Assembly (NCBI GenBank): GCA_036268295.1
Contig: DATAUK010000037.1
Location: forward strand, 1-33,666
Length of the DNA: 33,666 nt
Direction of reading: 5' to 3'
Source of the DNA: DATAUK01 sp036268295
GTDB taxonomy: Bacteria; Actinomycetota; Actinomycetes; JAFAQI01
The notes under the pieces are model-generated. The model made no database searches and was not told the origin of the DNA. It saw only the letters and a program-made list of their open reading frames with translations. The translations under genes were made by a program, and so were the position numbers. Positions 16,365 through 24,525 of the stretch are shown here, one piece after another. Positions within the stretch are counted from its first letter, which is position 1, and every line of letters begins with the position of its first letter.

Positions 16365-17948
16365 CTAGGACGCGCCAAGCAGACCGAACGTGTATGCGTC
16401 GTCGAGCGCCTGCCACGAGGCGGCGATCACGTTCTCGTCGACGCCGACGGTGTCCCACTCGCGGCGGCCGTCCGAGGTGCGGACCAGCACCCGGGTGATC
16501 GCGCCGGTGCCGTGCGCGCCTTCGAGGATGCGCACCTTGTAGTCGACCAGCTCGAACTTGCCGAGCTGCGGGTGGAAGCGCTCGAGTGCCTGCCGCAGCG
16601 CGGTGTCGAGCGCGTTGACCGGACCATTCCCCTCGCCGGTTGACACGATCCGCTCCTCACCGACGTGGAGCTTGACCGTCGCCTCCGATGCCATCCCGCC
16701 ATCGGCCTGACCGTCACTGATCACCCGGTAGGACTCGAGGACGAACGGCCGCGAGCGCTCGCCGTCCACTTCCTCGCGCAGCAGCAACTCGAACGAGGCC
16801 TCGGCGGCCTCGAACGAGTAGCCTGCCGCTTCCATCTCCTTGACGCGTTCGATGACGCGTCCGACGACCTCGCGGTCGACCTCGATCTTCAGCTCCCGTG
16901 CCTTCATCTCGACACTCGCCCGGCCGGCGAGCTCGGAGATCAGCACTCGCATGTCGTTGCCTACCAGTGCCGGGTCGGTGTGCTGATACAGGTCGGGGTC
17001 GACCTTCAGCGCCGACGCGTGCAGTCCCGCCTGGTGGGCGAATGCGCTCGCGCCGACCCAGGGCTGGTGATCATCCGGTGTGATGTTCGCCAGCTCGGCA
17101 ATGGCATGGCTGACCCGGACCAGCTCGGCGATCGAGCCCTCCGGCAGCACGGGAAGATCAAGCTTGAGCTCAAGGCCGGCCACGATGGAGAACAAGTCGG
17201 CGTTGCCGGCCCGCTCGCCGTACCCGTTGGCGGTGCCCTGCACGTGGGTCGCACCGGCCTGCACCGCGGCGAGCGAGTTGGCGACCGCGCATGACGTGTC
17301 GTCGTGCGCGTGAATGCCGACCCTCACCGATTTGTCGGCGAGCAGACCGACGACCTCGTTCACCACCTCCGAGAGCCGCCCCGGCAGCATGCCGCCGTTG
17401 GTGTCGCACAGCGCGACCACCTCGGCGCCGGCCTCACCCGCGGCCGACAAGACTGCCAGCGCGTAGTCACGGTCGAGGAAGAAGCCGTCGAAAAAGTGTT
17501 CGGCATCAAGGAAAACCCGCCGGCCCTCGGCACGCAGGAACGACACCGTGTCCCGCACCATCGCGAGGTTTTCCTCGCGCGTGGTCCGCAACGCCCGTTC
17601 GACATGGCCGGTGTGCGACTTCGCCACCAGCGTCACCACCGGCGTCTGCGCGTCGACCAGGGCGCGCACCTGCGGGTCGTCCGCCGCGACGACTCCCGCC
17701 TTGCGGGTGGCGCCGAAAGCAGCGAGTACGGCGGTGCGCAATGCCAGGTCACCGGCGGCGGCGCGCTGAAAGAACGACTTGTCCTTCGGGTTCGCACCCG
17801 GCCAGCCGCCTTCGATGAAGCCAACGCCGAGCTCATCGAGGCGGGACGCGACGGCGAGCTTGTCGTCGACGGACAACGACAGGCCCTCCATCTGCGAACC
17901 GTCACGCAGCGTCGTGTCGTAGACGTGGAGATCGGTGGTGGCAGGCAC
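16365..17948 (-). CDS. cimA: (R)-citramalate synthase
   Basis: The 527-aa enzyme condenses acetyl-CoA and pyruvate to citramalate, giving 2-ketobutyrate for isoleucine through LeuCD and LeuB without threonine. The catalytic HMGL-like barrel starts with YDTTLRDGSQMEGLSLS; the metal-binding His pair is in GIHAHDDT and TANGYGERAGN is conserved. The C-terminal 130 residues form the LeuA-type regulatory domain (EGNGPVNALDTALR). The spacing and LSLSVDDKL segment fit citramalate synthase rather than LeuA, and a separate leuA lies at 22737-24416. The GTG at 17948 has AAGGGA six bases upstream. Expression is probably set by the attenuator just upstream. Confidence 0.92.
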   Translation of the reverse strand: MPATTDLHVYDTTLRDGSQMEGLSLSVDDKLAVASRLDELGVGFIEGGWPGANPKDKSFFQRAAAGDLALRTAVLAAFGATRKAGVVAADDPQVRALVDAQTPVVTLVAKSHTGHVERALRTTREENLAMVRDTVSFLRAEGRRVFLDAEHFFDGFFLDRDYALAVLSAAGEAGAEVVALCDTNGGMLPGRLSEVVNEVVGLLADKSVRVGIHAHDDTSCAVANSLAAVQAGATHVQGTANGYGERAGNADLFSIVAGLELKLDLPVLPEGSIAELVRVSHAIAELANITPDDHQPWVGASAFAHQAGLHASALKVDPDLYQHTDPALVGNDMRVLISELAGRASVEMKARELKIEVDREVVGRVIERVKEMEAAGYSFEAAEASFELLLREEVDGERSRPFVLESYRVISDGQADGGMASEATVKLHVGEERIVSTGEGNGPVNALDTALRQALERFHPQLGKFELVDYKVRILEGAHGTGAITRVLVRTSDGRREWDTVGVDENVIAASWQALDDAYTFGLLGAS

Positions 17949-17969
17949 CGGGTTTCCCTTCAATAGCAA

Positions 17970-18007
17970 CAGAAAACCCCCCGGCCCAGGATGGGCAGCG
18001 AGGGGTT
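17970..18007 (-). terminator. cimA attenuator terminator
   Basis: On the minus strand AACCCC (18002-18007) pairs with GGGGTT (17975-17980), enclosing an inner GCCCA/TGGGC hairpin, and the transcript continues into UUUUCUG. It lies just before the cimA ribosome site and after the leader peptide, as in amino-acid attenuators. Confidence 0.7.
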
Positions 18008-18039
18008 GCGCGTCGACTGAGAGTGACTAGTCGACGCGC
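18008..18039 (-). promoter_or_regulatory. cimA leader pause hairpin
   Basis: A perfect 10-bp stem, GCGCGTCGAC (18030-18039) with GTCGACGCGC (18008-18017), flanks a 12-base loop. The 5' arm covers the last codons of the leader peptide (Arg-Val-Asp), so ribosome position would decide whether it forms. Confidence 0.7.
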
Positions 18040-18065
18040 TCACTGATAATCAGGCGAGCGGACAT
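18027..18065 (-). CDS. cimA leader peptide MSARLIISERVD
   Basis: This 12-codon reading frame precedes the attenuator hairpins. It reads Leu-Ile-Ile (CTG ATT ATC) at positions 5-7 and a Val near the end. Stalling at the Ile codons when charged tRNA-Ile is scarce would favour readthrough into cimA, which makes an isoleucine precursor. An in-frame GTG at 18068 could be the start instead. Its -10 box ends eight bases before the ATG, so the leader RNA is likely leaderless. Confidence 0.7.
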   Translation of the reverse strand: MSARLIISERVD

Positions 18066-18073
18066 CACGTTCC

Positions 18074-18103
18074 AGTGTTCGGCAGATCAGGGCCGCAGGT
18101 CAA
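18074..18103 (-). promoter_or_regulatory. cimA promoter
   Basis: TTGACC (18098-18103) and AACACT (18074-18079) on the minus strand are 18 bases apart and sit five to eight bases before the leader-peptide start. This promoter lies in the 3' end of the gap after ilvE, so cimA can be expressed separately from leuB-ilvE. Confidence 0.6.
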
Positions 18104-18113
18104 GCGATCGCGG

Positions 18114-19193
18114 CTAGGCAACGTGATGGAGCCAGCCGTGTGGGTCGGGCGCACGACCGTGCTGGAGGTCGACGAGCGCGGTACGCAGTGCAGTCGCGAC
18201 CGGGGTCTCGGCCGGCAGCGTGACCTCGCCGCCCCGCCAGCGCAACGTGCCGACCGAGGTCAGCACTGCCGCGGTGCCGCATGCAAACACCTCGGTGATC
18301 TGCCCGCCGTCGGCCCCCTTGCGCCACTCGTCGATGTCGATTCGGCGCTCCTCGACCTTCAGGTCGTGCTCGGCGGCGAGCACCTTCATCGTGTCGCGGG
18401 TGACGCCCTCGAGGATCGTGCCGGTCAGCTCGGGTGTCATGACCGTGCCGTCGTCGAGGACGAACCACAGGTTCATGCCACCGAACTCCTCGATCCAGCG
18501 ACGCTCGACCGCATCGAGGAACAGGACTTGCTCGCAGCCGTTGTCGATCGCCTCCTGCTGCGCGATCAGGCTCGCCGCGTAGTTGCCGCCGCATTTGGCG
18601 GCACCGGTGCCGCCCGGCGCCGCGCGGGTGTAGTCCTCGGAGAGCCAGATGTCGACCGGCTTTGCGCCCGCCGCGAAGTACGCGCCCGCCGGTGAGGCGA
18701 TGACCATGAACGTCACATCGGCGGCCGGCCGCACCCCGAGCCCGACTTCGGTCGCGATCATGAACGGCCGGACGTAGAGGCTGTCTTCGCCCTGCGCTGG
18801 CACCCACGCCGCGTCCTGCCGGATCAGCTTGTCGGCCGCCGTCACGAAGTCGTCGACCGGCAGCTGCGGCAACGCCAGCCGCGCCGCCGACCGCTGGAAT
18901 CGCTCGCCGTTCTTCTCCGGCCGGAACGTTGCGATGCTGCCGTCGGGCTGGGTATATGCCTTGAACCCTTCGAAGATCGACTGGCCATAGTGAAAAATCT
19001 GCGTGGCCGGGTCGACCTGCATCGGACCGTAGGGACGCACCCTGGCGTCATGCCAGCCGGTCGCCGGCGTCCACCGGACGGTGACCATGTGATCGGTGAA
19101 CACCTTGCCGAATCCAGGCGCCGCAAGAATCTCCGCAAGCCGGCCGGGTGGCGTGGGCGTTGGCGTCGCCTCGACGCTGAACTCAAGTCCCAT
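18114..19193 (-). CDS. ilvE: Branched-chain amino acid aminotransferase
   Basis: The 359-aa PLP enzyme of fold type IV makes the last step of leucine, isoleucine and valine synthesis, moving an amino group from glutamate. Visible features are FHYGQSIFEGFKAY near the N-terminus, the Schiff-base Lys at K200 in GAAKCGGNYAAS, and FGGMNLWFVLDDGTVMTPEL. The length and sequence match the actinobacterial BCAT II type. The ATG at 19193 lies nine bases after leuB without a good ribosome site, so translational coupling to leuB is likely. Streptomyces also has leuB, ilvE and cimA in one neighbourhood. Confidence 0.96.
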   Translation of the reverse strand: MGLEFSVEATPTPTPPGRLAEILAAPGFGKVFTDHMVTVRWTPATGWHDARVRPYGPMQVDPATQIFHYGQSIFEGFKAYTQPDGSIATFRPEKNGERFQRSAARLALPQLPVDDFVTAADKLIRQDAAWVPAQGEDSLYVRPFMIATEVGLGVRPAADVTFMVIASPAGAYFAAGAKPVDIWLSEDYTRAAPGGTGAAKCGGNYAASLIAQQEAIDNGCEQVLFLDAVERRWIEEFGGMNLWFVLDDGTVMTPELTGTILEGVTRDTMKVLAAEHDLKVEERRIDIDEWRKGADGGQITEVFACGTAAVLTSVGTLRWRGGEVTLPAETPVATALRTALVDLQHGRAPDPHGWLHHVA

Positions 19194-19202
19194 GCTTAGA
19201 GA

Positions 19203-20249
19203 TTAGGTGAGGCGCGCGGCGATCGCATCACCGATTGCCGCGGTGCCCCTCGTGCTGTCGCCACGATCGGCCAGGTCGGCCGCGACGGCGGCCTCGACCC
19301 GCTTCGCCGCATCGGGCAGCGACAGCGCATCGAGCAGCATCGAGACCGACAGCACAGTGGCGGTCGGGTCGGCGATGCCTTGACCGGCAATGTCGGGCGC
19401 GCTGCCGTGGACCGGCTCGAACATGCTCGGCGCGCTGCCGTCGACGTTCAGGTTGCCGCTTGCCGCGAGACCCATGCCACCGGCGATGGCGGCGCCGAGG
19501 TCGGTGATGATGTCGCCGAACAGGTTGTCCGTCACGAGGACGTCGAATCGCTGCGGCTGGGTGACCAGATAGAGGCACGCGGCATCGACATGCGCGTACT
19601 GCACGGTGACATCCGGGAAGTCGGGGTTGACCGCCTCGACGGTGCGCCGCCAGAGCGATCCGGCGTGGGTCAGCACGTTCGTCTTGTGCACCAAGGTGAG
19701 GAGCCGGCGCGGCCGCGACGCCGCCCGGGTGAAGGCGTCGCGTACGACGCGTTCGACGCCGTACCTCGTGTTGATGCTGTTTTCGGTCGCCACCTCTTGC
19801 GCGGTGTCTTCACGCATCGCACCGCCGACGCCGACGTACGGGCCCTCGGTCCCTTCGCGGACGACGATCATGTCGATGTCCGACGCCGAAACCCCGGCGA
19901 GCGGTGTCGCCACCCCGGGATAGAGCTTCACCGGACGCAGGTTGACGGCGTGCTCGAAGGCAAAGCGCAACTTGAGCAACAGACCACGTTCGAGGACGCC
20001 GGATGGGACGCTCGGATCGCCGACCGCGCCGAGCAGGATCGCGTCGTAGTCGCGAAGCTCGGCCAGCTCTTCGTCCGGCAGGGTCTGGCCGGTGCGGTGC
20101 CAGCGCGCTGCACCGAGGTCGTAGTGGGTTGCCTCGATCGCGACGCCGTCAGCCGCGACCGCGGCGGTCAGGACCTTGAGGCCCTCCTCGACCACTTCCG
20201 GTCCGATCCCGTCCCCACCGATGACCGCGATCCGCGCACTTGTCCTCAC
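19203..20249 (-). CDS. leuB: 3-isopropylmalate dehydrogenase
   Basis: The 348-aa NAD-dependent enzyme oxidises and decarboxylates 3-isopropylmalate in leucine synthesis, and the citramalate-derived analogue in the CimA route. Marks are IGGDGIGPEV at the start, the substrate-binding Arg residues in LKLRFAFEHAVNLRPVK, TDNLFGDIITDLGAAIAGGMGL with the metal Asp residues, and the NAD-binding EPVHGSAPDIAGQGIADPTA. The GTG at 20249 begins right at the fold and is preferred. The in-frame ATG at 20297 (GAGG nine bases upstream) and GTG at 20345 would add 16 or 32 unlike residues. The upstream gap holds paired DnaA boxes. Confidence 0.95.
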   Translation of the reverse strand: MRTSARIAVIGGDGIGPEVVEEGLKVLTAAVAADGVAIEATHYDLGAARWHRTGQTLPDEELAELRDYDAILLGAVGDPSVPSGVLERGLLLKLRFAFEHAVNLRPVKLYPGVATPLAGVSASDIDMIVVREGTEGPYVGVGGAMREDTAQEVATENSINTRYGVERVVRDAFTRAASRPRRLLTLVHKTNVLTHAGSLWRRTVEAVNPDFPDVTVQYAHVDAACLYLVTQPQRFDVLVTDNLFGDIITDLGAAIAGGMGLAASGNLNVDGSAPSMFEPVHGSAPDIAGQGIADPTATVLSVSMLLDALSLPDAAKRVEAAVAADLADRGDSTRGTAAIGDAIAARLT

Positions 20250-20337
20250 GACGGGCGAGGCTATCGAGTCCGGAACGACGCGGCCTTCGGCGGCCATGAT
20301 CGGAAGCCTCGATGGGCCGTTGCGCCGGGCCGTTTGG

Positions 20338-20355
20338 TTATCCACATGTGGACAA
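20338..20355. promoter_or_regulatory. Head-to-head pair of DnaA boxes
   Basis: TTATCCACATGTGGACAA contains TTATCCACA (20338-20346) on the plus strand and TTGTCCACA (20347-20355) on the minus strand. The first is the classical bacterial DnaA box, the second the form common in actinobacteria. An AT-rich run follows. It lies between leuB and the DUF222 pseudogene, so DnaA could regulate or be titrated here. Confidence 0.55.
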
Positions 20356-20424
20356 TTTTTCCTTTGTTTTCAAGGGTTTTCACCTTGCCTTAGTCGTGGG
20401 TGAGTTGTAGGGTGAAGTCAATTG

Positions 20425-20442
20425 ATCGAACATTTGTTCGAT
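20425..20442. promoter_or_regulatory. LexA (SOS) box
   Basis: ATCGAACATTTGTTCGAT is a perfect palindrome matching the actinobacterial/Gram-positive LexA site TCGAAC-N4-GTTCGA. It lies 20 bases before the start of the DUF222/HNH pseudogene, overlapping its probable promoter spacer. 13E12-family genes in M. tuberculosis are known to carry LexA sites. Confidence 0.8.
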
Positions 20443-20462
20443 ACAGTAAATCGGAGCCGACC

Positions 20463-21637
20463 ATGCGGAATCTGCTCGCAGAGCTGGTCTCGGTCGTCGA
20501 CGCGCTCGCAGTGGTCGATGTCCACGGCCTAACCGAGCCGGCCGCGTTGATCCATACCGAGACCCTGCTGAACGTCCAAGAGCGGATGGCCGGACTGACC
20601 GCGCGGTCGCTGCAGGCGTGCGATGTTCGTGATGTCACCGTCAACGAGTGCGGTCGCACCACCAAGTCGTGGCTAGTCGAGGAACAGCACCTGTCCCCCA
20701 CGGACGCTGCCGGACGCATGTGGGTGGCGCGACGGCTGCCGTTCCATCCGGAGATCGCCGATGCACTGAACGTCGGCGAGATCAACCAGGACCACGCCCA
20801 CGTGATCATCGGTTGTCTGTTGAAGTTGCCAGCTGACTGGCGGGCGGCTGCCGAAGTTGAGCTGCTCGCATTCGCCCGCGAGCATGATCCGGCGATGCTT
20901 GCGGCGTTGTGCCGGGAGCTCCGAGTCCGGACCGGTGCAATGAGGATGCCGAGGCGGCCGCACAACGTAGGTACGCGAACCGGTATCTCTCGATGAACTC
21001 CACCATAAACGGCATGGTCCACCTCGACGGGATGCTCGACCCCAACTTCGGCAGCAACGGTCAACGCCGCGATCGCGCCGCTGCTCGCCGTCGACACCGG
21101 TAGCGAAGATGACCGCAGTAGTGGTCAACGTCGCGCCGACGCACTCCTCGACATCGCCCGCCTTGCGCTGGACTTCGGTGGACTGCCTGACCAATGCGGC
21201 GAACGGCCCAACGTGACTGTCACGATTCCATTCAATGAACTTCGGAATGGACTCGTCGCCGGACAGATCGGCAACGCCACCCTCAACGGCCAGCAGATCA
21301 CCCCGAACACCGCCCGGATGCTCGCCTGCGACGCCAACATCATCCCCGCCGTCCTCGGTGGCCGCGGCGAAGTGCTCGACCTGGGCCGCAGCCAACGAAG
21401 CTGGAGCACCGCCCAACGCCGAGCCCGCCGAATCGAGGACGACGGCTGCGGCTGGCCCGGCTGCCAAGCACCATTGGAACGCTGCCGGATCCACCACCTT
21501 GCCTTCTGGGGTCGACTCGGCAAAACCAACCTCAAGAACGGCCTACACCTCTGCCAGTTCCACTACTGCTCGTCCACCACACCACCTGGAAGATCTGGCG
21601 AAACCTCGACGGCACCGTCGACATCAGCCGAACCTGA
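20463..21637 (+). pseudogene. Broken DUF222/HNH (13E12-type) endonuclease gene
   Basis: Three reading frames together spell one DUF222-HNH protein. Frame 1 runs from the ATG at 20463 (GGAG upstream) to about 20941 (MRNLLAELVSVVDAL, then CRELRVRTGA). A lost base there shifts to EDAEAAAQRRYANRYLSMNS; an extra A at about 21055 shifts to TVNAAIAPLLAVDTG and on through the HNH core (CGWPGCQAPLERCRIHH, then LHLCQFH); a lost G at about 21568 shifts to LVHHTTWKIWRNLDG, ending at the TGA at 21637. No single frame gives a full protein, so it is a recent pseudogene unless these are sequencing errors. In 13E12 proteins the HNH domain is nuclease-like; the role is unclear. A LexA box precedes it. Confidence 0.88.
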
Positions 21638-21690
21638 ATCCTTCGTCCGGTCATGCCAACCTGCACCGCTTCAGATTCGCCCAACGCAAT

Positions 21691-21774
21691 GTGAAGCTTC
21701 CCTTGGTCGGTGCCGTTCTCGGTGCCGTGCTGCTCGGCTCGTCACCAATGGCCCCGGCCCCGGCGCGTGCCTGA
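21691..21774 (+). pseudogene. Orphan signal-peptide fragment
   Basis: A GTG at 21691 opens a 27-codon frame that reads as a complete Sec signal peptide: MKLP, hydrophobic LVGAVLGAVLLG, then APAPARA with an Ala-x-Ala cleavage site, and stops at once. No ribosome site is visible. It could be the remnant of a secreted protein gene, next to another pseudogene, or chance. The rest of 21638-21841 shows nothing recognisable. Confidence 0.3.
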
Positions 21775-21829
21775 TCAGCCGCCGCCAGATCCTGCCCGAA
21801 CGACCGGAACACCTGTCGCTTCGCCCCAC

Positions 21830-21835
21830 TAGGTT
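21830..21835 (+). promoter_or_regulatory. -10 box (TAGGTT) for the EamA gene
   Basis: TAGGTT ends six bases before the GTG at 21842. The -35 region is weak. The spacing fits a leaderless transcript. Confidence 0.4.
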
Positions 21836-21841
21836 CGAGGT

Positions 21842-22750
21842 GTGACGCGACGCAGTTGGGTGCTGTTCATCGCGATGTGTGTGATCTGGGGGCTGCCCTA
21901 CCTGCTGATTCGCATCGCCGTGCGCGACCTCGATCCGGCTGCAGTCGTCTTCGCCCGCACCGCGATCGGCGCGCTTTTGTTGCTGCCGATCGCGATCTGG
22001 CGCCGGACGTTGGGAGGGCTGCGGGGCTACTGGGGCTGGCTGATCGTCTACACCATCGTCGAGCTGACGATCCCGTGGTTCCTGCTGACCAGCGCCGAAC
22101 AGCACCTGACCAGCTCGCTCGCCGGGCTGTTGGTCGCCGGCGTACCCCTCGTCGGCGTCATCCTCGCCAGGATCGTCGGCGTCGCCGAGACCATGACACG
22201 GCGGCGGTGGGCCGGGCTGGTGATCGGCATCGCCGGCGTCGCTGCGCTGGTCGGACTGCAGGTCGGCAACATCGACATGATCGCGGTGCTCGAGGTCTTC
22301 ATCGTCACGATCGGCTACGCCGCCGGCCCGTTGGTGCTCTCGCATCGGTTGAAGCGCGCGCCGAGCATGGCCGTCGTGTCAGTGTCGCTCGGCCTCACCG
22401 CGGTGTTCTACGCACCGTTCGCCCTCACCAGCCATCCGCATCACCTCAGCGGCGAGGTGATCTGGTCGGTGATCGCGCTCGCAGTGGTGTGTACGGCGGT
22501 CGCATTCCTGATCTTCTTCGCGCTGATCGCCGACATCGGCCCGACTCGCGCGACCGTGATCACCTACGTCAACCCGGCAGTCGCGATCGCGCTCGGAGTG
22601 ACGGTTCTCGGCGAGCACCTGACGACCGGCATGATCATCGGGTTCCCGCTGGTGCTGATCGGATCGGTGCTCGCCACGACCCACGGCAAAGGCACTGCCA
22701 CGGAGCCGCTGGAGACTGTCGAAAACGTGCCGGTGGTTACGCCCGGTTGA
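21842..22750 (+). CDS. EamA (DMT) family transporter
   Basis: The 302-aa inner-membrane protein has about ten hydrophobic helices in two EamA halves, beginning WVLFIAMCVIWGLPYLLIRIAV and again near VVSVSLGLTAVFYAPFAL. Family members export amino acids or other metabolites; the substrate is unknown, although the setting among amino-acid genes makes amino-acid export a fair guess. The GTG at 21842 is preceded by a TAGGTT -10 box six bases away, so a leaderless mRNA is likely. The C-terminal tail after the last helix is polar. The 3' end overlaps leuA by 14 bases, tail to tail. Confidence 0.9.
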   Translation: MTRRSWVLFIAMCVIWGLPYLLIRIAVRDLDPAAVVFARTAIGALLLLPIAIWRRTLGGLRGYWGWLIVYTIVELTIPWFLLTSAEQHLTSSLAGLLVAGVPLVGVILARIVGVAETMTRRRWAGLVIGIAGVAALVGLQVGNIDMIAVLEVFIVTIGYAAGPLVLSHRLKRAPSMAVVSVSLGLTAVFYAPFALTSHPHHLSGEVIWSVIALAVVCTAVAFLIFFALIADIGPTRATVITYVNPAVAIALGVTVLGEHLTTGMIIGFPLVLIGSVLATTHGKGTATEPLETVENVPVVTPG

Positions 22751-24416
22751 TCGCACTCACCAGCGCATAGAGCGATGCGGTGGTGATGCTCGGCGAGATG
22801 CCGCAGCCCCATAGCACCACGCCGTCGACCGCGACCTCGAGGTACGCCGCGGCCTGAGCCTCCTCGCCTGCGCCGGTCGCGTGCTCGTGGTAGTCGAGGA
22901 CCCGCGCGTCGATGTCGACGTCGGCGAGCGCATGCACGAGGGCGGCGATCGGGCCGTTGCCCTCACCGACGATCTCGCGGTCGACGCCGTTGACCTCGAC
23001 CTGCGCGCGGATCCGGTCGAGCTCGCCGCTGTCGATCGAATAACTGATCAGGCGAAGCGGCTTTGCCCGCTCGAGATAGGTCTCCCGGAACAGCTTCCAG
23101 ATCGTGGTCGGCGCGATCTCGCCGCCGTCGGCGTCGGCGACGGTCTGCACGATGCGCGAGATCTCGATCTGCATCCGTCGCGGCACGTCCAGGTGATAGT
23201 CGTGCTTCATCACGTACGCGACGCCGCCCTTGCCGGACTGCGAGTTGACTCGGATCACGGCCTCATAGCTGCGTCCGACATCCAGCGGGTCGATCGGCAG
23301 GTAGGGCACCCCCCAGGTGAAGTCGCGGACGGGAACACCGGCGGCCGCGGCATCGCGCTCAAGTGCGTCGAAGCCCTTCTTGATCGCGTCCTGGTGCGAC
23401 CCCGAAAACGCGGTGTAGACCAGATCGCCGCCGTACGGATGACGAGGGTGCACCGGCAGCTGGTTGCAGTACTCCACCGTCCGGCGGATCTCGTCGATGT
23501 CGCTGAAGTCGATGCCGGGATCCATGCCCTGGCTGAAGATGTTGAGCCCGAGGGTGACCAGGCAGACGTTGCCGGTCCGCTCACCGTTGCCGAACAGGCA
23601 GCCCTCGACCCGGTCGGCGCCGGCCTGCACCCCGAGCTCGGCAGCGGCCACCGCGGTCCCACGGTCGTTGTGCGGATGCAGGCTCAGCACGACCGCCTCG
23701 CGGTTGCGGACGTTGCGCCCGAACCACTCGATCGAGTCGGCGTAGACGTTCGGCGTCGCCATCTCGACGGTCGCCGGCAGGTTGAGGACGACCGGGCGGT
23801 CGGCGGTCGGCTCCCAGACGCCCATCACCGCTTCGCAGACCTCGACCGCGTAGTCGAGCTCGGTGCCGGTGAATGACTCCGGGGAATACTGCCAGCGCAC
23901 GTTCGTGCTGCCCAGCAACGATTCGGCGTACTTCTCACACCACTGGGCGCCGTGCACGGCGATGTCCTTGATCCCGGCCTTGTCGAGGCCGAAGACCACC
24001 CGGCGCTGCAGGGTGGACGTCGAGTTGTAGAGGTGGATCAGTGCGGTGCCACCGAAGCCGACCAGCGACTCGCAGGTCCGCTCGATCAGCTCCTCGCGGG
24101 CCTGCGTCAGAACCTGGATCGTGACCCCGTCCGGCACGACGTCGTCCTCGACGAGGCTGCGGATGAAGTCGAAGTCGGTCTGGCTCGCCGCCGGGAACCC
24201 GACCTCGATCTCGTTGTAGCCGAGCTGCACCAGCAGGTCGAACATCCGCCGCTTTCGCTCGGCGTCCATCGGGTCGATGAGGGCTTGGTTGCCGTCGCGC
24301 AGGTCGACGCTGCACCACTGTGGCGCAGCAGTGATGACCTGTGCCGGCCAGGTGCGGTCGGGCAGATCGATCGGTGGGAACGCGGTGTAACGAGTGAACT
24401 TCGCCATGCCGGTCAT
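22737..24416 (-). CDS. leuA: 2-isopropylmalate synthase
   Basis: The 559-aa enzyme commits carbon to leucine by joining acetyl-CoA and 2-ketoisovalerate. It is the long actinobacterial LeuA type, with an N-terminal extension (MTGMAKFTRYTAFPPIDLPDRTWP), the catalytic barrel (VDLRDGNQALIDPM, LHPHNDRGTA with the metal His pair, CLFGNGERTGNV), a linker, and a C-terminal leucine-sensing domain (VNGVDREIVGEGNGPIAAL). Leucine feedback inhibition is expected from the family. The ATG at 24416 has GGAG nine bases upstream; the ATG at 24407 is an alternative. Transcription is probably attenuated by the leader immediately upstream. Converges with the EamA gene. Confidence 0.96.
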   Translation of the reverse strand: MTGMAKFTRYTAFPPIDLPDRTWPAQVITAAPQWCSVDLRDGNQALIDPMDAERKRRMFDLLVQLGYNEIEVGFPAASQTDFDFIRSLVEDDVVPDGVTIQVLTQAREELIERTCESLVGFGGTALIHLYNSTSTLQRRVVFGLDKAGIKDIAVHGAQWCEKYAESLLGSTNVRWQYSPESFTGTELDYAVEVCEAVMGVWEPTADRPVVLNLPATVEMATPNVYADSIEWFGRNVRNREAVVLSLHPHNDRGTAVAAAELGVQAGADRVEGCLFGNGERTGNVCLVTLGLNIFSQGMDPGIDFSDIDEIRRTVEYCNQLPVHPRHPYGGDLVYTAFSGSHQDAIKKGFDALERDAAAAGVPVRDFTWGVPYLPIDPLDVGRSYEAVIRVNSQSGKGGVAYVMKHDYHLDVPRRMQIEISRIVQTVADADGGEIAPTTIWKLFRETYLERAKPLRLISYSIDSGELDRIRAQVEVNGVDREIVGEGNGPIAALVHALADVDIDARVLDYHEHATGAGEEAQAAAYLEVAVDGVVLWGCGISPSITTASLYALVSAINRA

Positions 24417-24478
24417 GAGGCTTGCTCCAGTCGATGAAGAACGGGTGGCAAACCGGCGCGCTGGTGATGACACAGCCG

Positions 24479-24525
24479 AACCCCGCAGCGGGGGGCCGGT
24501 CTGGTCGCCCCCGCTACGGGCGGGT
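24479..24525 (-). terminator. leuA attenuator with alternative stems
   Basis: On the minus strand four segments can pair in turn. Strand 1 CCCGC (24520-24524, in the leader codons) pairs with strand 2 GCGGG (24510-24514). Strand 2 (24506-24514, GCGGGGGCG) pairs with strand 3 (24488-24497, GGCCCCCCGC). Strand 3 pairs with strand 4 (24479-24486, GCGGGGTT). This is the classic attenuator layout, although the U-tract is poor. Confidence 0.7.

Noticed and set aside
20250..20345. N-terminal extension of leuB to the GTG at 20345
   Set aside because: The extra 32 residues are unlike LeuB and would overlap the DnaA-box region; the fold begins at 20249.
20941..21568. Programmed frameshifting in the DUF222 gene
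   Set aside because: No slippery heptamers are seen, and three shifts in both directions point to decay or sequencing error.
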